Below are positions 46,565-55,368 of a DNA stretch of 64,000 nucleotides, piece after piece; within the stretch, counting starts at the first letter, position 1, and each line of letters starts with the position of its first letter. A program made the translations under genes and the position numbers. Where the stretch lies: assembly GCF_014638915.1 (NCBI RefSeq), contig NZ_BMFQ01000001.1:248001-312000 (forward strand). Reading direction: 5' to 3'. The notes below the pieces were generated by a model. It was not told where the DNA came from. It made no database searches and saw only the letters and a program-made list of their open reading frames with translations. Source of the DNA: Xanthomarina arctica (GTDB taxonomy: Bacteria > Bacteroidota > Bacteroidia > Flavobacteriales > Flavobacteriaceae).

Positions 46565-47020
46565 GTGGACACATTAAGCTACAAAACGATTTCAGCAAAC
46601 AAAGCTACTGTAGATAAGCAGTGGGTTTTAGTAGACGCTGAAGATCAGACTCTAGGCCGTTTAGCTTCTAAAGTTGCTAAACTTTTAAGAGGAAAACACA
46701 AGCCTAACTTCACACCACACGTTGATTGTGGAGATAACGTAATTGTTATCAACGCAGAAAAAATCAACTTATCAGGAAACAAGTGGAATGACAAAACTTA
46801 CATTCGTCACACAGGTTACCCAGGTGGTCAAAGAAGTTTAACTGCTACAGAAATGTTTGGAAAAGATCCAGCAAGATTAGTAGAAAAATCAGTAAAAGGA
46901 ATGTTACCTAAAAACAAATTAGGTGCCGTATTATTCCGTAATTTAAACGTTGTTGTTGGTTCAGCTCATACTCATGAAGCTCAAAAACCAAAAACAATTA
47001 ACCTTGAAGAATTCAAATAA
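46565..47020 (+). CDS. rplM: 50S ribosomal protein L13
   Basis: This is a ribosomal protein of the large subunit with the full core: DAEDQTLGRLASKVAKLLRGK, PHVDCGDNVIVINAEKI, YIRHTGYPGG and GMLPKNKLGA. An ATG at 46538 lies in frame but sits inside the leader hairpin and adds nine residues not expected in homologues, so I chose the GTG at 46565 (VDTLSYKTIS), giving 151 aa. It is followed after one base by rpsI. The promoter at 46467-46496 drives both. Confidence 0.9.
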   Translation: MDTLSYKTISANKATVDKQWVLVDAEDQTLGRLASKVAKLLRGKHKPNFTPHVDCGDNVIVINAEKINLSGNKWNDKTYIRHTGYPGGQRSLTATEMFGKDPARLVEKSVKGMLPKNKLGAVLFRNLNVVVGSAHTHEAQKPKTINLEEFK

Positions 47021-47021
47021 C

Positions 47022-47408
47022 ATGGAAGTAATTCACAAAATTGGTCGTAGAAAGACGGCCGTTGCTCGTGTGTATGTTGCCGCAGGAAAAGGAAACATCA
47101 CGATTAATAAAAAAGACATGACAGATTACTTTCCTACTGCTACATTGCAGTACAAAGTAAATCAGCCTTTAGTTATGACTAACAATGATGGCAACTTTGA
47201 TATTACAGTAAATGTATTTGGAGGAGGTATTACAGGTCAGGCAGAAGCAATCCGTTTAGCATTAGCTCGCGTTATGTGCGAACTAGATGCAGAAAACAGA
47301 TTAGTTCTTAAACCAGAAGGTTTATTAACAAGAGATCCAAGAATGGTTGAACGTAAGAAATTCGGTCAGAAGAAAGCTCGTAAGAAATTTCAATTCTCTA
47401 AACGTTAA
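47022..47408 (+). CDS. rpsI: 30S ribosomal protein S9
   Basis: A small-subunit protein of 128 aa with HKIGRRKTAVARVYVAAGKG at the start and the basic C-terminal tail ERKKFGQKKARKKFQFSKR that reaches the P-site tRNA. The start ATGGAAGTAATT at 47022 is correct; the longer frame from 46950 would overlap rplM by more than 70 bp. It is coupled to rplM with one base between stop and start. Confidence 0.97.
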   Translation: MEVIHKIGRRKTAVARVYVAAGKGNITINKKDMTDYFPTATLQYKVNQPLVMTNNDGNFDITVNVFGGGITGQAEAIRLALARVMCELDAENRLVLKPEGLLTRDPRMVERKKFGQKKARKKFQFSKR

Positions 47409-47414
47409 TTTATC

Positions 47415-47577
47415 TTCAACAAGATTGGATTACTTTTTTATAAGTTTTTCCATCTTGTTGAAAACAAACAAAAAAATAACTCAGTTATTGTTGTCCATGA
47501 CCTTATGGTCGGGATTTAGTTTAGCATCTAAATGGTTCAGGCGATTTTTGCAAAAAAGACCACTAAACCATTGCTAA
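47415..47577 (+). promoter_or_regulatory. structured leader of rpsB
   Basis: Several inverted repeats fill the gap before rpsB: TTCAACAAGAT at 47415-47425 with ATCTTGTTGAA at 47452-47462; GACC-TTAT-GGTC at 47499-47510; and TAGC...AATGGTT at 47522-47537 with AACCATT-GCTA at 47566-47576, with TTTTTGCAAAAA in its loop. This could be an autoregulatory S2 leader; the first pair could instead terminate rplM-rpsI. Confidence 0.5.
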
Positions 47578-47603
47578 TTCAACAGAACGTAAACTATTAC
47601 AAA

Positions 47604-48386
47604 ATGGCAGTAGAAGTAAAAGAATTACTTGAAGCAGGTGTACACTTTGGTCACCTTACTCGTAAATGGGATCCAAACATGGCTCCTTACGTATATATGG
47701 AGCGTAATGGCATCCATATTATCAACCTATATAAAACAGCAGCAAAGATTGATGAAGCTGGAGAAGCTCTTGCTAAAATAGCATCTTCAGGTCGTAAGAT
47801 CTTATTTGTTGCAACAAAAAAACAAGCTAAAGATATTGTAGCTGAAAAAGCCGCTAACATCAACATGCCTTACATTACTGAAAGATGGCCAGGCGGGATG
47901 TTAACTAACTTTATTACTATTAGAAAAGCTGTTAAAAAAATGGCTACTATTGATAGAATGAAGAAAGATGGTACTTTCAACTCTTTATCTAAAAAAGAAC
48001 GTTTACAAGTAGATCGTCAACGTGCTAAATTAGAAAAGAATTTAGGTTCTATTAGCGATATGACGCGTTTACCAGCTGCATTATTTGTAGTAGATATTAA
48101 ACGTGAACACATTGCGATTGCAGAAGCTCAAAAATTAAACATTCCTATCTTTGCTATGGTAGATACCAACTCAGACCCACGTCAAGTTGATTATGTTATT
48201 CCTGCAAACGATGATGCTTCTAAATCAATTGATAAAATTTTAACTTACGTAACTAACGCCATTGCTGGTGGGTTAGCAGAAAGAAAAGCAGAAAAAGATG
48301 CAACGACTAAAGAAGACGATGCACCTAAAGCTGAAAAAACATCTGCACCTAAAAAGAAAGCAGTAGCTCAAGACGAGGAAGAATAA
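47604..48386 (+). CDS. rpsB: 30S ribosomal protein S2
   Basis: A small-subunit protein with MAVEVKELLEAGVHFGHLTRKWDP at the start and the conserved ERWPGGMLTNFITIRKAV and DTNSDPRQVDYVIPANDD segments. The start at 47604 gives 260 aa; the frame upstream to 47532 would run through the structured leader. The C-terminal tail is a Lys/Glu-rich extension (DDAPKAEKTSAPKKKAVAQD) common in this phylum. It is followed by tsf after a terminator-like hairpin at 48411. Confidence 0.97.
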   Translation: MAVEVKELLEAGVHFGHLTRKWDPNMAPYVYMERNGIHIINLYKTAAKIDEAGEALAKIASSGRKILFVATKKQAKDIVAEKAANINMPYITERWPGGMLTNFITIRKAVKKMATIDRMKKDGTFNSLSKKERLQVDRQRAKLEKNLGSISDMTRLPAALFVVDIKREHIAIAEAQKLNIPIFAMVDTNSDPRQVDYVIPANDDASKSIDKILTYVTNAIAGGLAERKAEKDATTKEDDAPKAEKTSAPKKKAVAQDEEE

Positions 48387-48410
48387 AAAATTAATTTACA
48401 CAACATAAAT

Positions 48411-48456
48411 AAGTCGTTTATTCTTTTCTTCTGAAAATAGTTTAAACGACTTTTTT
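48411..48456 (+). terminator. terminator or attenuator between rpsB and tsf
   Basis: AAGTCGTTTA at 48411-48420 pairs with TAAACGACTT at 48443-48452 (10 bp, 22-nt loop), followed by T residues. It may only partly stop transcription into tsf. Confidence 0.65.
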
Positions 48457-48482
48457 AAATTTTAAAACATATAATCGAAGCT

Positions 48483-49451
48483 ATGGTAAAAATTACAGCC
48501 CAAGAGGTTAATAAATTAAGACAAGCTACAGGTGCAGGAATGATGGACTGCAAAAAAGCATTAGTAGAAGCAGAAGGCGATTTCGATAAAGCCATTGATG
48601 TACTACGTAAAAAAGGACAAAAAGTTGCTGAAAAAAGAGCTGATAGAGATTCTTCTGAAGGTGCCGCTATTTCTAAAATAAATGACGCAAACACTATTGG
48701 TGTTGCTATTGTTTTAGGTTGCGAAACTGATTTTGTTGGAAAAAACGAAAACTTTTTAGCATTGGCAAACAAGTTTGCTGATATCGCTATCAATTTCGAT
48801 AACAAAGAAGACTTTTTAGCTGCCGATTTTGGTGGAATGACTGTTGCCGAAAAATTAGTTGAACAAACTGGTGTGATTGGTGAAAAATTAGACATTACAG
48901 CTTTTGAAAAATTAGAAGCACCTTTTGTTGGTACTTATGTACACATCAATAAGATTGCTGCTTTAGTTGGTTTATCTACAAAAGTAGATAAGGCTGATAC
49001 TTTAGTAAAAGATGTTGCTATGCAAGTTGCTTCAATGGGAGCAAGCACTTTATCTTATAAAGATTTTGATCCAGCTTTTGTTGCATCAGAAACTGAAGCA
49101 AGAATTGCTGTTATTGAAAAAGACAATATTGAATTAGGTCGTTTAGGTAAAACACTTAAAAATGTACCTCAATATATATCTATGGCTCAATTAACGCCAG
49201 AAATATTAGCTGAAGGTGAAGAAGTTGCTAAAGCAGAACTTAAAGCTGAAGGGAAACCAGAACAAATTTGGGATAAAATTCTTCCTGGAAAAATGGAGCG
49301 TTTCATTTCAGATAACACGACTTTAGACCAAGAAAAATGTTTATTAGATCAAAACTTTATTAAAGATGATAAAATAAACGTTGCTAAGTATGTAACATCT
49401 TTTGGAGATGTTTCTATTACAGGTTTCAAACGTGTTTCTGTAGGAGAATAA
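48483..49451 (+). CDS. tsf: translation elongation factor Ts
   Basis: EF-Ts is the nucleotide exchange factor of EF-Tu. The N-terminal UBA-like domain (MVKITAQEVNKLRQATGAGMMDCKKALVEA) and the TDFVGKN motif are visible; a second core subdomain follows. At 322 aa it is longer than the E. coli protein (about 283) because of an extended core, as in other members of the phylum. It sits downstream of rpsB as in most bacteria and is followed by its own terminator at 49484-49520. Confidence 0.97.
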   Translation: MVKITAQEVNKLRQATGAGMMDCKKALVEAEGDFDKAIDVLRKKGQKVAEKRADRDSSEGAAISKINDANTIGVAIVLGCETDFVGKNENFLALANKFADIAINFDNKEDFLAADFGGMTVAEKLVEQTGVIGEKLDITAFEKLEAPFVGTYVHINKIAALVGLSTKVDKADTLVKDVAMQVASMGASTLSYKDFDPAFVASETEARIAVIEKDNIELGRLGKTLKNVPQYISMAQLTPEILAEGEEVAKAELKAEGKPEQIWDKILPGKMERFISDNTTLDQEKCLLDQNFIKDDKINVAKYVTSFGDVSITGFKRVSVGE

Positions 49452-49474
49452 ATTCCCTTAAAGCAAGAATTTCT
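49452..49474 (+). repeat. degenerate ATTCC/GGAAT-type element after tsf
   Basis: ATTCCCTTAAAGCAAGAATTT starts immediately after the tsf stop codon; arms are imperfect. Confidence 0.35.
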
Positions 49475-49483
49475 TAAAATATC

Positions 49484-49520
49484 AAACCACTACTCTTTTA
49501 TAGATGTAGTGGTTTTTTTT
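49484..49520 (+). terminator. terminator of tsf
   Basis: The 10-bp perfect stem AAACCACTAC / GTAGTGGTTT with a 12-nt loop is followed by eight T. Confidence 0.9.
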
Positions 49521-49587
49521 ATTTCTAAAAACAGGTTTTTTATAAATTTAAAAAATAAAAATTTTATGTAGCTTTGCAAAACGCATT

Positions 49588-49610
49588 ATTCCAGCACATG
49601 CAGGAATGAT
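49588..49610 (+). repeat. ATTCC/GGAAT hairpin element before pyrH
   Basis: ATTCCAGCACATGCAGGAAT followed by GAT: the arms pair with one A-A mismatch. It ends 18 nt ahead of the pyrH ATG, so could affect its translation. Confidence 0.5.
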
Positions 49611-49628
49611 ATTCATCCAAAAAAACAC

Positions 49629-50336
49629 ATGAAATACAAAAGAATTCTCTTAAAATTATCAGGTGAAGCTTTAATGGGAAACCGACAATACGGGATAGAT
49701 CCGGATCGTTTATCTGAGTATGCTCACGACATCAAAGAAATAACCGAAACAGGTGTAGAAATAGCTATCGTTATTGGAGGTGGAAACATTTTCAGAGGTG
49801 TTGCCGGAGCAAGTAATGGTATGGATAGAGTTCAAGCAGACCATATGGGCATGCTTGCTACCGTTATTAACGGTTTGGCTTTGCAGAGTGCCCTTGAAGA
49901 TGCTGGCGTACCAACTAGACTACAAACAGCCATCCATATAGAACAAGTTGCAGAACCTTTTATTAGAAGACGTGCCTTAAGACATTTGGAAAAAGGTCGT
50001 GTTGTTATTTTTGGTGGAGGAACAGGAAATCCTTATTTTACAACAGATTCTGCTGCTGTTTTAAGAGCTATTGAAATTGAAGCAGATGTTATTTTAAAAG
50101 GTACACGTGTGGATGGAATTTATAATGCAGATCCTGAACTGGATTCTAAAGCCATAAAATTTGATCATATTTCTTTTGAAGATGTCTTAAGAAAAGGATT
50201 GAAAGTTATGGATACAACAGCATTTACATTAAGTCAAGAAAACGAATTACCAATTATTGTTTTCGATATGAATAAAAAAGGAAATCTACTAAGAGTGGTT
50301 TCTGGTGAAAATATTGGAACCAAAGTTAATTTATAA
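49629..50336 (+). CDS. pyrH: UMP kinase
   Basis: This enzyme phosphorylates UMP to UDP in pyrimidine nucleotide synthesis and belongs to the amino acid kinase fold. The motifs [25 protein letters not shown] and the UMP-site stretch [20 protein letters not shown] are clear, and [15 protein letters not shown] is the ATP-binding segment. 235 aa is the normal length. It sits in the classical order rpsB-tsf-pyrH-frr, 59 nt before frr. Confidence 0.97.
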   Translation: MKYKRILLKLSGEALMGNRQYGIDPDRLSEYAHDIKEITETGVEIAIVIGGGNIFRGVAGASNGMDRVQADHMGMLATVINGLALQSALEDAGVPTRLQTAIHIEQVAEPFIRRRALRHLEKGRVVIFGGGTGNPYFTTDSAAVLRAIEIEADVILKGTRVDGIYNADPELDSKAIKFDHISFEDVLRKGLKVMDTTAFTLSQENELPIIVFDMNKKGNLLRVVSGENIGTKVNL

Positions 50337-50395
50337 TACTTATTTTTACTGATGGCCTATTTTTTGAATAGGCTTAATAAATTAAATTTTAAAAG

Positions 50396-50950
50396 ATGAA
50401 CGAAGACATTCAATTTATAATAGATTCAACAAAAGAATCTATGGATGCCGCAATTAGGCATCTAGAAAAGCAATTTGCAAATATTAGAGCTGGAAAGGCT
50501 ACTCCTGCCATGCTAGGTAGTGTTATGGTGGATTACTATGGTTCCCAAACACCTTTAAGTCAAGTTGCCAATGTAAACACACCAGATGGTAGAACCATTA
50601 CGGTACAACCTTGGGAAAAAAACATGATTCAAGAAATTGAAAGAGGTATCATGTACGCCAATTTAGGCTTCAACCCAATGAATAATGGCGACACAATTAT
50701 TATTAATGTGCCACCTTTAACGGAAGAGCGAAGAATAAATTTAGCAAAACAGGCTAAAGCTGAAGCTGAAGACGCCAAAATAGGTGTTAGAAGTGCTAGA
50801 AAAGATGCCAATGGCGACATAAAAAAGGCAGATGTTTCTGAAGATCTTCAAAAAAATGCTGAAGCTGACATTCAAAATCTAACGGATAAATATGTTATTA
50901 AAATTGATGGCGCACTAGATGTCAAGGAAAAAGAAATAATGACAATATAA
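50396..50950 (+). CDS. frr: ribosome recycling factor
   Basis: RRF splits post-termination ribosomes with EF-G. The three-helix bundle hallmark FANIRAGKATPAMLGSV, the VQPWEKNMIQEIERGI segment and the RRINLAKQAKAEAEDAKIGVR helix are present. 184 aa is typical. It is the last gene of the translation cluster and is followed at once by a strong terminator. Confidence 0.97.
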   Translation: MNEDIQFIIDSTKESMDAAIRHLEKQFANIRAGKATPAMLGSVMVDYYGSQTPLSQVANVNTPDGRTITVQPWEKNMIQEIERGIMYANLGFNPMNNGDTIIINVPPLTEERRINLAKQAKAEAEDAKIGVRSARKDANGDIKKADVSEDLQKNAEADIQNLTDKYVIKIDGALDVKEKEIMTI

Positions 50951-50953
50951 ACT

Positions 50954-50980
50954 AAAGCGACTTTCTAAGTCGCTTTTTTT
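50954..50980 (+). terminator. terminator of frr
   Basis: The 10-bp stem AAAGCGACTT / AAGTCGCTTT with loop TCT is followed by T residues, 4 nt after the frr stop codon. Confidence 0.9.
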
Positions 50981-51177
50981 ATGCTTTCATTTTATAAAAA
51001 AAGCATCTTTCCACCACTTATTACTACTCAAAATAAATTGGAGAATCTGATAAATTTTACAATTATCAGTTAATAACAGGTCTTTCAACATAAAGATTCA
51101 TTCAAACGCAACATAATAAGTAAAATCTTTAGCAAATACATTGCTTTTACCTAACTTTGCGCCTGTTTTATTTTACT

Positions 51178-53598
51178 ATGTTTAAACTATTTACAAAAGG
51201 TTTTTGGGACGTGATTGCTAGTATTATTCTAAGGAATAAAATTGTAATCCTTATTACTATTGCATTAATTACTATTCTTTTTAGTACGCAATGGAAAAAC
51301 ATGCGTTTTACCTTTACCGAAGCCAATTTACTTCCAAATGACCATGAGGTCAATTTAATTTACAACGATTTTTTAGAGATTTTTGGAGAAGAAGGGAACC
51401 TTATTGTTTTAGGAGTTAAAGATTCATCCCTTTTTACTGTTGAAAAACTTAATGCTTGGAACCAACTGTCCGAATCCTTTAAAAATTTAAAAGATGTTGA
51501 AGCCGTTGTTTCAATTAAAGATTTAAAAAAATTAGTAAAAAACACAGATAAAGAACGATTTGAATTAGAACCTTTTATTACAGATTCTATTCATACCATC
51601 GAACAACTAGATTCTCTTCAGGACGATTTATTTAAAAAATACCCATTTTACGATAACTTTCTTTTTAATAAGGAAACGAAAACCATTCGTACAGCAATCT
51701 ATTTAAGAAAAGAAATTGTTAACACATCCGAACGAAAGGATTTTGTTTTTGATGAGTTATTACCAAAAGTTGAAGCTTTTGAAAAAGCGACCGATTTAGA
51801 TGTTAGAATTTCAGGAATGCCTTATGTTCGGACATTAAACGCTCAAAATATTGTTGACGAAATTGGCAAGTTTATTGGTTTAGCTTTGGGAGTCACCTCC
51901 TTAATTTTCTTTTTCTTCTTTAGATCTTTTAGAGCCACTTTTATTTCACTTTTAGTAGTGTGTATTGGGGTTATGTGGACTTTTGGGATTATAGGTTTTC
52001 TAAATTATGAAATAACAGTTCTTACAGCTTTAATTCCGCCATTAATTATTGTTATTGGAATTCCAAACTGTATTTTTCTAATAAATAAATACCAGCTCGA
52101 AGTCAAATTACATGGTAATAAGGCCCGTTCGTTACAACGTGTTATTACTAAAGTTGGTAATGCCACTTTAATGACTAATGTGACTACAGCTTCTGGTTTT
52201 GCTACATTTATATTAACAGAAAGTACGCTTTTAAAAGAATTTGGTATCGTTGCCTCTCTAAGTATCTTGTCTATTTTTATATTGTGCATCCTCATTATTC
52301 CTATAATTTATAGTTTTTTACCTTCCCCAAAAGAGAGACATCTAGAACATTTAAACAAACGCTGGATTGGTGCCTTTGTTAACTGGACTGAACGTTTGGT
52401 AAAAGAAAGACGCATTTCTATCTATATAACAGCCATCGTTTTGTTAATAGTTAGTATGATTGGTATTTATCAAATAAAAATATCTGGAAGTTTAATTGAA
52501 GATATGTCTAAGGAAGCAGAATTTTTCCAAGACATTCGCTTTTTTGAGGAAGAATTCAACGGCATCATGCCCGTCGAAATATTAGTGGATACCAAACGCA
52601 AAAAAGGGGTTATGAAATTAGCCACTTTAAAACGTATGAATGAATTGGAAGAAGTGATTCTTGAAACTCCAGAACTCTCCAGACCAATCTCGATTGTAAG
52701 TTTAGTTAAGTATTCCAAACAGGCGTATTATAATGGAAACCCAAAGTATTATCAATTACCAACATCTCAGGAAAATAGCTTTATTCTTAGCTATGCTAAA
52801 AACTCATCGTCAGATCTAGATTTGCTTTCCAACTTTGTTGATAGCACCGGTCAATATGCCCGTATAACCACCTTTATGAAAGACATTGGTACGGATAGGA
52901 TGGAACGCATTGAAGAAAACCTACAAAACAAAATAGATAATGTATTTCCTGAAGACCAATACAATGTTACCATTACCGGAAAAGCACTTGTGTTTCAAAA
53001 GGGAACCAAATATTTAGTTAAAAATCTAGCCATATCTTTAAGCTTGGCCATTCTTTTGATTGCGTTGTTTATGGCTTATATGTTCCGTTCGTTTAAAATG
53101 ATAATAGTATCCTTAGTTCCGAACTTATTGCCATTGTTAATAACGGCAGGACTTATGGGGTATTTAGGTGTTCCAATAAAACCATCTACCATTTTAGTTT
53201 TTAGTATTGCTTTCGGTATTTCTGTAGACGATACCATTCATTTTTTAGCAAAATACAGACAAGAACTTCAAGCCAATAATTGGAAAATTAGAAAATCGGT
53301 TTATGCCGCACTTCGCGAAACTGGCGTAAGTATGTTTTATACATCCATAGTATTATTCTTTGGATTTTTAGTCTTTACTTTTTCTAGTTTTGGTGGTACA
53401 GTGGCATTAGGGGCTTTGGTTTCGGCAACCTTACTATTTGCCATGCTATCTAATCTACTTTTACTTCCTTCGTTATTGCTATCTTTAGAAAGAAATATTG
53501 CAAACAAAGCAGTTTTAAAAAAACCATCTATAAACATTATTCCTGAAGACGATAATGAAGAAGAAGAAAGTGATAAGGAGATAAAAAACAATCATTAA
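51178..53598 (+). CDS. MMPL/RND-superfamily exporter
   Basis: An 806-aa polytopic membrane protein with the duplicated RND layout: one N-terminal helix, a large extracytoplasmic loop (about 45-220), five to six helices, then the same pattern again from about residue 395. Each half holds an SSD-like helix cluster (TVLTALIPPLIIVIGIPNCIFLIN; ILVFSIAFGISVDDTIHFLAKYRQ, with the likely proton-relay Asp pair). The substrate is unknown; lipids or hydrophobic compounds are usual for the group. The ATG at 51178 is preferred over a TTG at 51157. The C-terminus is acidic (DDNEEEESD). No adaptor or outer-membrane partner genes are nearby. Confidence 0.88.
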   Translation: MFKLFTKGFWDVIASIILRNKIVILITIALITILFSTQWKNMRFTFTEANLLPNDHEVNLIYNDFLEIFGEEGNLIVLGVKDSSLFTVEKLNAWNQLSESFKNLKDVEAVVSIKDLKKLVKNTDKERFELEPFITDSIHTIEQLDSLQDDLFKKYPFYDNFLFNKETKTIRTAIYLRKEIVNTSERKDFVFDELLPKVEAFEKATDLDVRISGMPYVRTLNAQNIVDEIGKFIGLALGVTSLIFFFFFRSFRATFISLLVVCIGVMWTFGIIGFLNYEITVLTALIPPLIIVIGIPNCIFLINKYQLEVKLHGNKARSLQRVITKVGNATLMTNVTTASGFATFILTESTLLKEFGIVASLSILSIFILCILIIPIIYSFLPSPKERHLEHLNKRWIGAFVNWTERLVKERRISIYITAIVLLIVSMIGIYQIKISGSLIEDMSKEAEFFQDIRFFEEEFNGIMPVEILVDTKRKKGVMKLATLKRMNELEEVILETPELSRPISIVSLVKYSKQAYYNGNPKYYQLPTSQENSFILSYAKNSSSDLDLLSNFVDSTGQYARITTFMKDIGTDRMERIEENLQNKIDNVFPEDQYNVTITGKALVFQKGTKYLVKNLAISLSLAILLIALFMAYMFRSFKMIIVSLVPNLLPLLITAGLMGYLGVPIKPSTILVFSIAFGISVDDTIHFLAKYRQELQANNWKIRKSVYAALRETGVSMFYTSIVLFFGFLVFTFSSFGGTVALGALVSATLLFAMLSNLLLLPSLLLSLERNIANKAVLKKPSINIIPEDDNEEEESDKEIKNNH

Positions 53599-53615
53599 AA
53601 AATAGTACAAAGAAT

Positions 53616-53623
53616 TATCTTTG
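53616..53623 (+). promoter_or_regulatory. candidate -7 box for asnS
   Basis: TATCTTTG matches TAnnTTTG, 18 nt ahead of the asnS ATG. It is part of the palindrome ACAAAGA-ATTA-TCTTTGT. No clear TTG is at -33. Confidence 0.4.
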
Positions 53624-53640
53624 TAAAAAAATATATTACA

Positions 53641-55074
53641 ATGAAATCGAGAACAATCGCAGACCTACTTTCAAAAGAAAACACTTTACAAGACGTTGAA
53701 ATAAAAGGTTGGGTTAGAACCTTTAGAGCCAACCGTTTTATTGCTTTAAACGATGGTTCTACCATAAACAACATTCAATGTGTAGTTGATTTTGAAAACA
53801 CAGAGGAAACTACTTTAAAACGCATTACTACCGGAGCGGCAGTTCATATAAAGGGAACTTTAACCGAAAGTCAAGGAAAAGGGCAAAGCGTAGAAATCCA
53901 CGTAAAATCTATTGAGATTTTAGGAGATTCAGATCCTGAAACCTTTCCTATTCAGCCTAAAAAGCATTCTTTTGAATTTTTAAGAGAAAATGCCCATTTA
54001 CGTACCAGAACAAATACGTTTAGTGCTGTTATGCGTTTGCGTTCTTCATTATCTTTTGCTATTCATAAATATTTTAACGAAAATGGGTTTTACTACATGC
54101 ACACACCAATTATTACTGGTAGTGATGCTGAAGGAGCTGGTGAAATGTTTCGTGTTAGCAATTTAGATGCTAAAAATCCACCTTTAGATGAAGCTGGAAA
54201 TGTTAATTATAAAGAAGATTTTTTCGGAAAAGAGACCAACTTAACCGTTTCAGGACAATTAGAAGCTGAAACCTTTGCCATGTCTTTAGGTAAAGTTTAC
54301 ACTTTTGGACCAACGTTTAGAGCTGAAAACTCAAATACCTCTAGACATTTAGCTGAATTCTGGATGATAGAACCAGAAGTTGCTTTTATGGATTTAGCTG
54401 GTAATATGGACTTGGCCGAAGACTTTATGAAATCGGTATTAAGTTATATTCTAGAACATAATCGTGAAGACTTAGAGTTTTTAGAAAGCAGATTGTTAGA
54501 TGAAGAAAAAACAAAACCACAAGCTGAACGTAGCGAGATGAGCTTGATTGAAAAGATCAAGTTTGTTGTTGACAACAATTTTAAACGCGTGAGCTACACA
54601 GAAGCTATCGATATTTTAAGAGATTGCAAACCTAACAAAAAGAAGAAATTTAAATATATTATTGAAGAGTGGGGAGCAGATTTACAAAGCGAGCATGAAC
54701 GTTATTTAGTTGAAAAACACTTTAACTGTCCTGTTATTTTGTTCGATTATCCAGCAAATATCAAAGCCTTTTACATGCGTTTAAACGAAGATGGAAAAAC
54801 GGTTCGCGCTATGGATATTCTATTTCCTGGGATTGGAGAAATGGTTGGAGGTTCGCAACGTGAAGAGCGTTTAGATGTTTTAAAAGAAAAAATGAAAGCT
54901 TTAGACATTGACGAAGAAGAATTGTGGTGGTATTTAGATTTAAGAAAATACGGAACTGCTGTACATTCTGGTTTTGGCTTAGGTTTTGAACGTTTAGTAA
55001 TGTTCGCAACAGGAATGGGTAATATTCGCGATGTGATACCTTTTCCTAGAACACCTCAAAATGCTGAATTTTAA
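53641..55074 (+). CDS. asnS: asparaginyl-tRNA synthetase
   Basis: A class IIb synthetase charging tRNA-Asn. The N-terminal OB fold (EIKGWVRTFRANRFIALNDGS) is followed by the catalytic core: motif 2 around FGPTFRAENSNTSRHLAEFWMIEPE and motif 3 GFGLGFERLVMFATGMGNIRD. The AsnRS-specific insert contains RAMDILFPGIGEMVGGSQREER. At 477 aa it is of normal length. It is followed by a hairpin element at 55075 and a strong terminator at 55192-55231, so it is transcribed alone. Confidence 0.97.
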   Translation: MKSRTIADLLSKENTLQDVEIKGWVRTFRANRFIALNDGSTINNIQCVVDFENTEETTLKRITTGAAVHIKGTLTESQGKGQSVEIHVKSIEILGDSDPETFPIQPKKHSFEFLRENAHLRTRTNTFSAVMRLRSSLSFAIHKYFNENGFYYMHTPIITGSDAEGAGEMFRVSNLDAKNPPLDEAGNVNYKEDFFGKETNLTVSGQLEAETFAMSLGKVYTFGPTFRAENSNTSRHLAEFWMIEPEVAFMDLAGNMDLAEDFMKSVLSYILEHNREDLEFLESRLLDEEKTKPQAERSEMSLIEKIKFVVDNNFKRVSYTEAIDILRDCKPNKKKKFKYIIEEWGADLQSEHERYLVEKHFNCPVILFDYPANIKAFYMRLNEDGKTVRAMDILFPGIGEMVGGSQREERLDVLKEKMKALDIDEEELWWYLDLRKYGTAVHSGFGLGFERLVMFATGMGNIRDVIPFPRTPQNAEF

Positions 55075-55097
55075 ATTCCTGCGAAAGCAGGAATCAT
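55075..55097 (+). repeat. ATTCC/GGAAT hairpin element, best copy
   Basis: ATTCCTGC-GAAA-GCAGGAAT at 55075-55094 is a perfect 8-bp hairpin with a GAAA tetraloop, starting at the first base after the asnS stop codon. It defines the family. Confidence 0.8.
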
Positions 55098-55160
55098 ATT
55101 CTGATATTGATTCATATTTTATAAATTAATGGAACTTTCGTTTTTTTGTGAAATTTTTGA

Positions 55161-55173
55161 AACCTTGCAGGTT
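55161..55173. repeat. AACCT-TGC-AGGTT palindrome
   Basis: Thirteen-base inverted repeat in the asnS-rpoN gap; related to copies at 25066 and 62681. Confidence 0.5.
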
Positions 55174-55191
55174 AGTAAATAATAAATTCAT

Positions 55192-55231
55192 AAAACAATC
55201 TATATATACGTTTATATAGATTGTTTTTTTT
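55192..55231 (+). terminator. terminator of asnS
   Basis: A 15-bp perfect stem at 55192-55206 and 55213-55227 (core ACAATCTATATA) with a 6-nt loop and a long T-run. The rest of the 294-bp gap before rpoN shows no gene. Confidence 0.85.
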
Positions 55232-55368
55232 ATTTTTATATGAAATGCCTAGAACTAAAAGTTATAGTCTAATCGATATGATATTAAGGGCCTTGAACCT
55301 GCCAGTCGTCAGATAGGTCTGACCATTGAAAAACAAGAATTATTAACAGATGAAACCAAATCATTTCA

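Noticed and set aside
46950-47021. N-terminal extension of S9 from 46950
   Set aside because: It overlaps rplM in another frame and is not part of S9; the S9 start at 47022 is clear.
55232-55368. Possible small gene ahead of rpoN, with an ATG at 55350
   Set aside because: That frame stops after eight codons and is unrelated to the rpoN frame.
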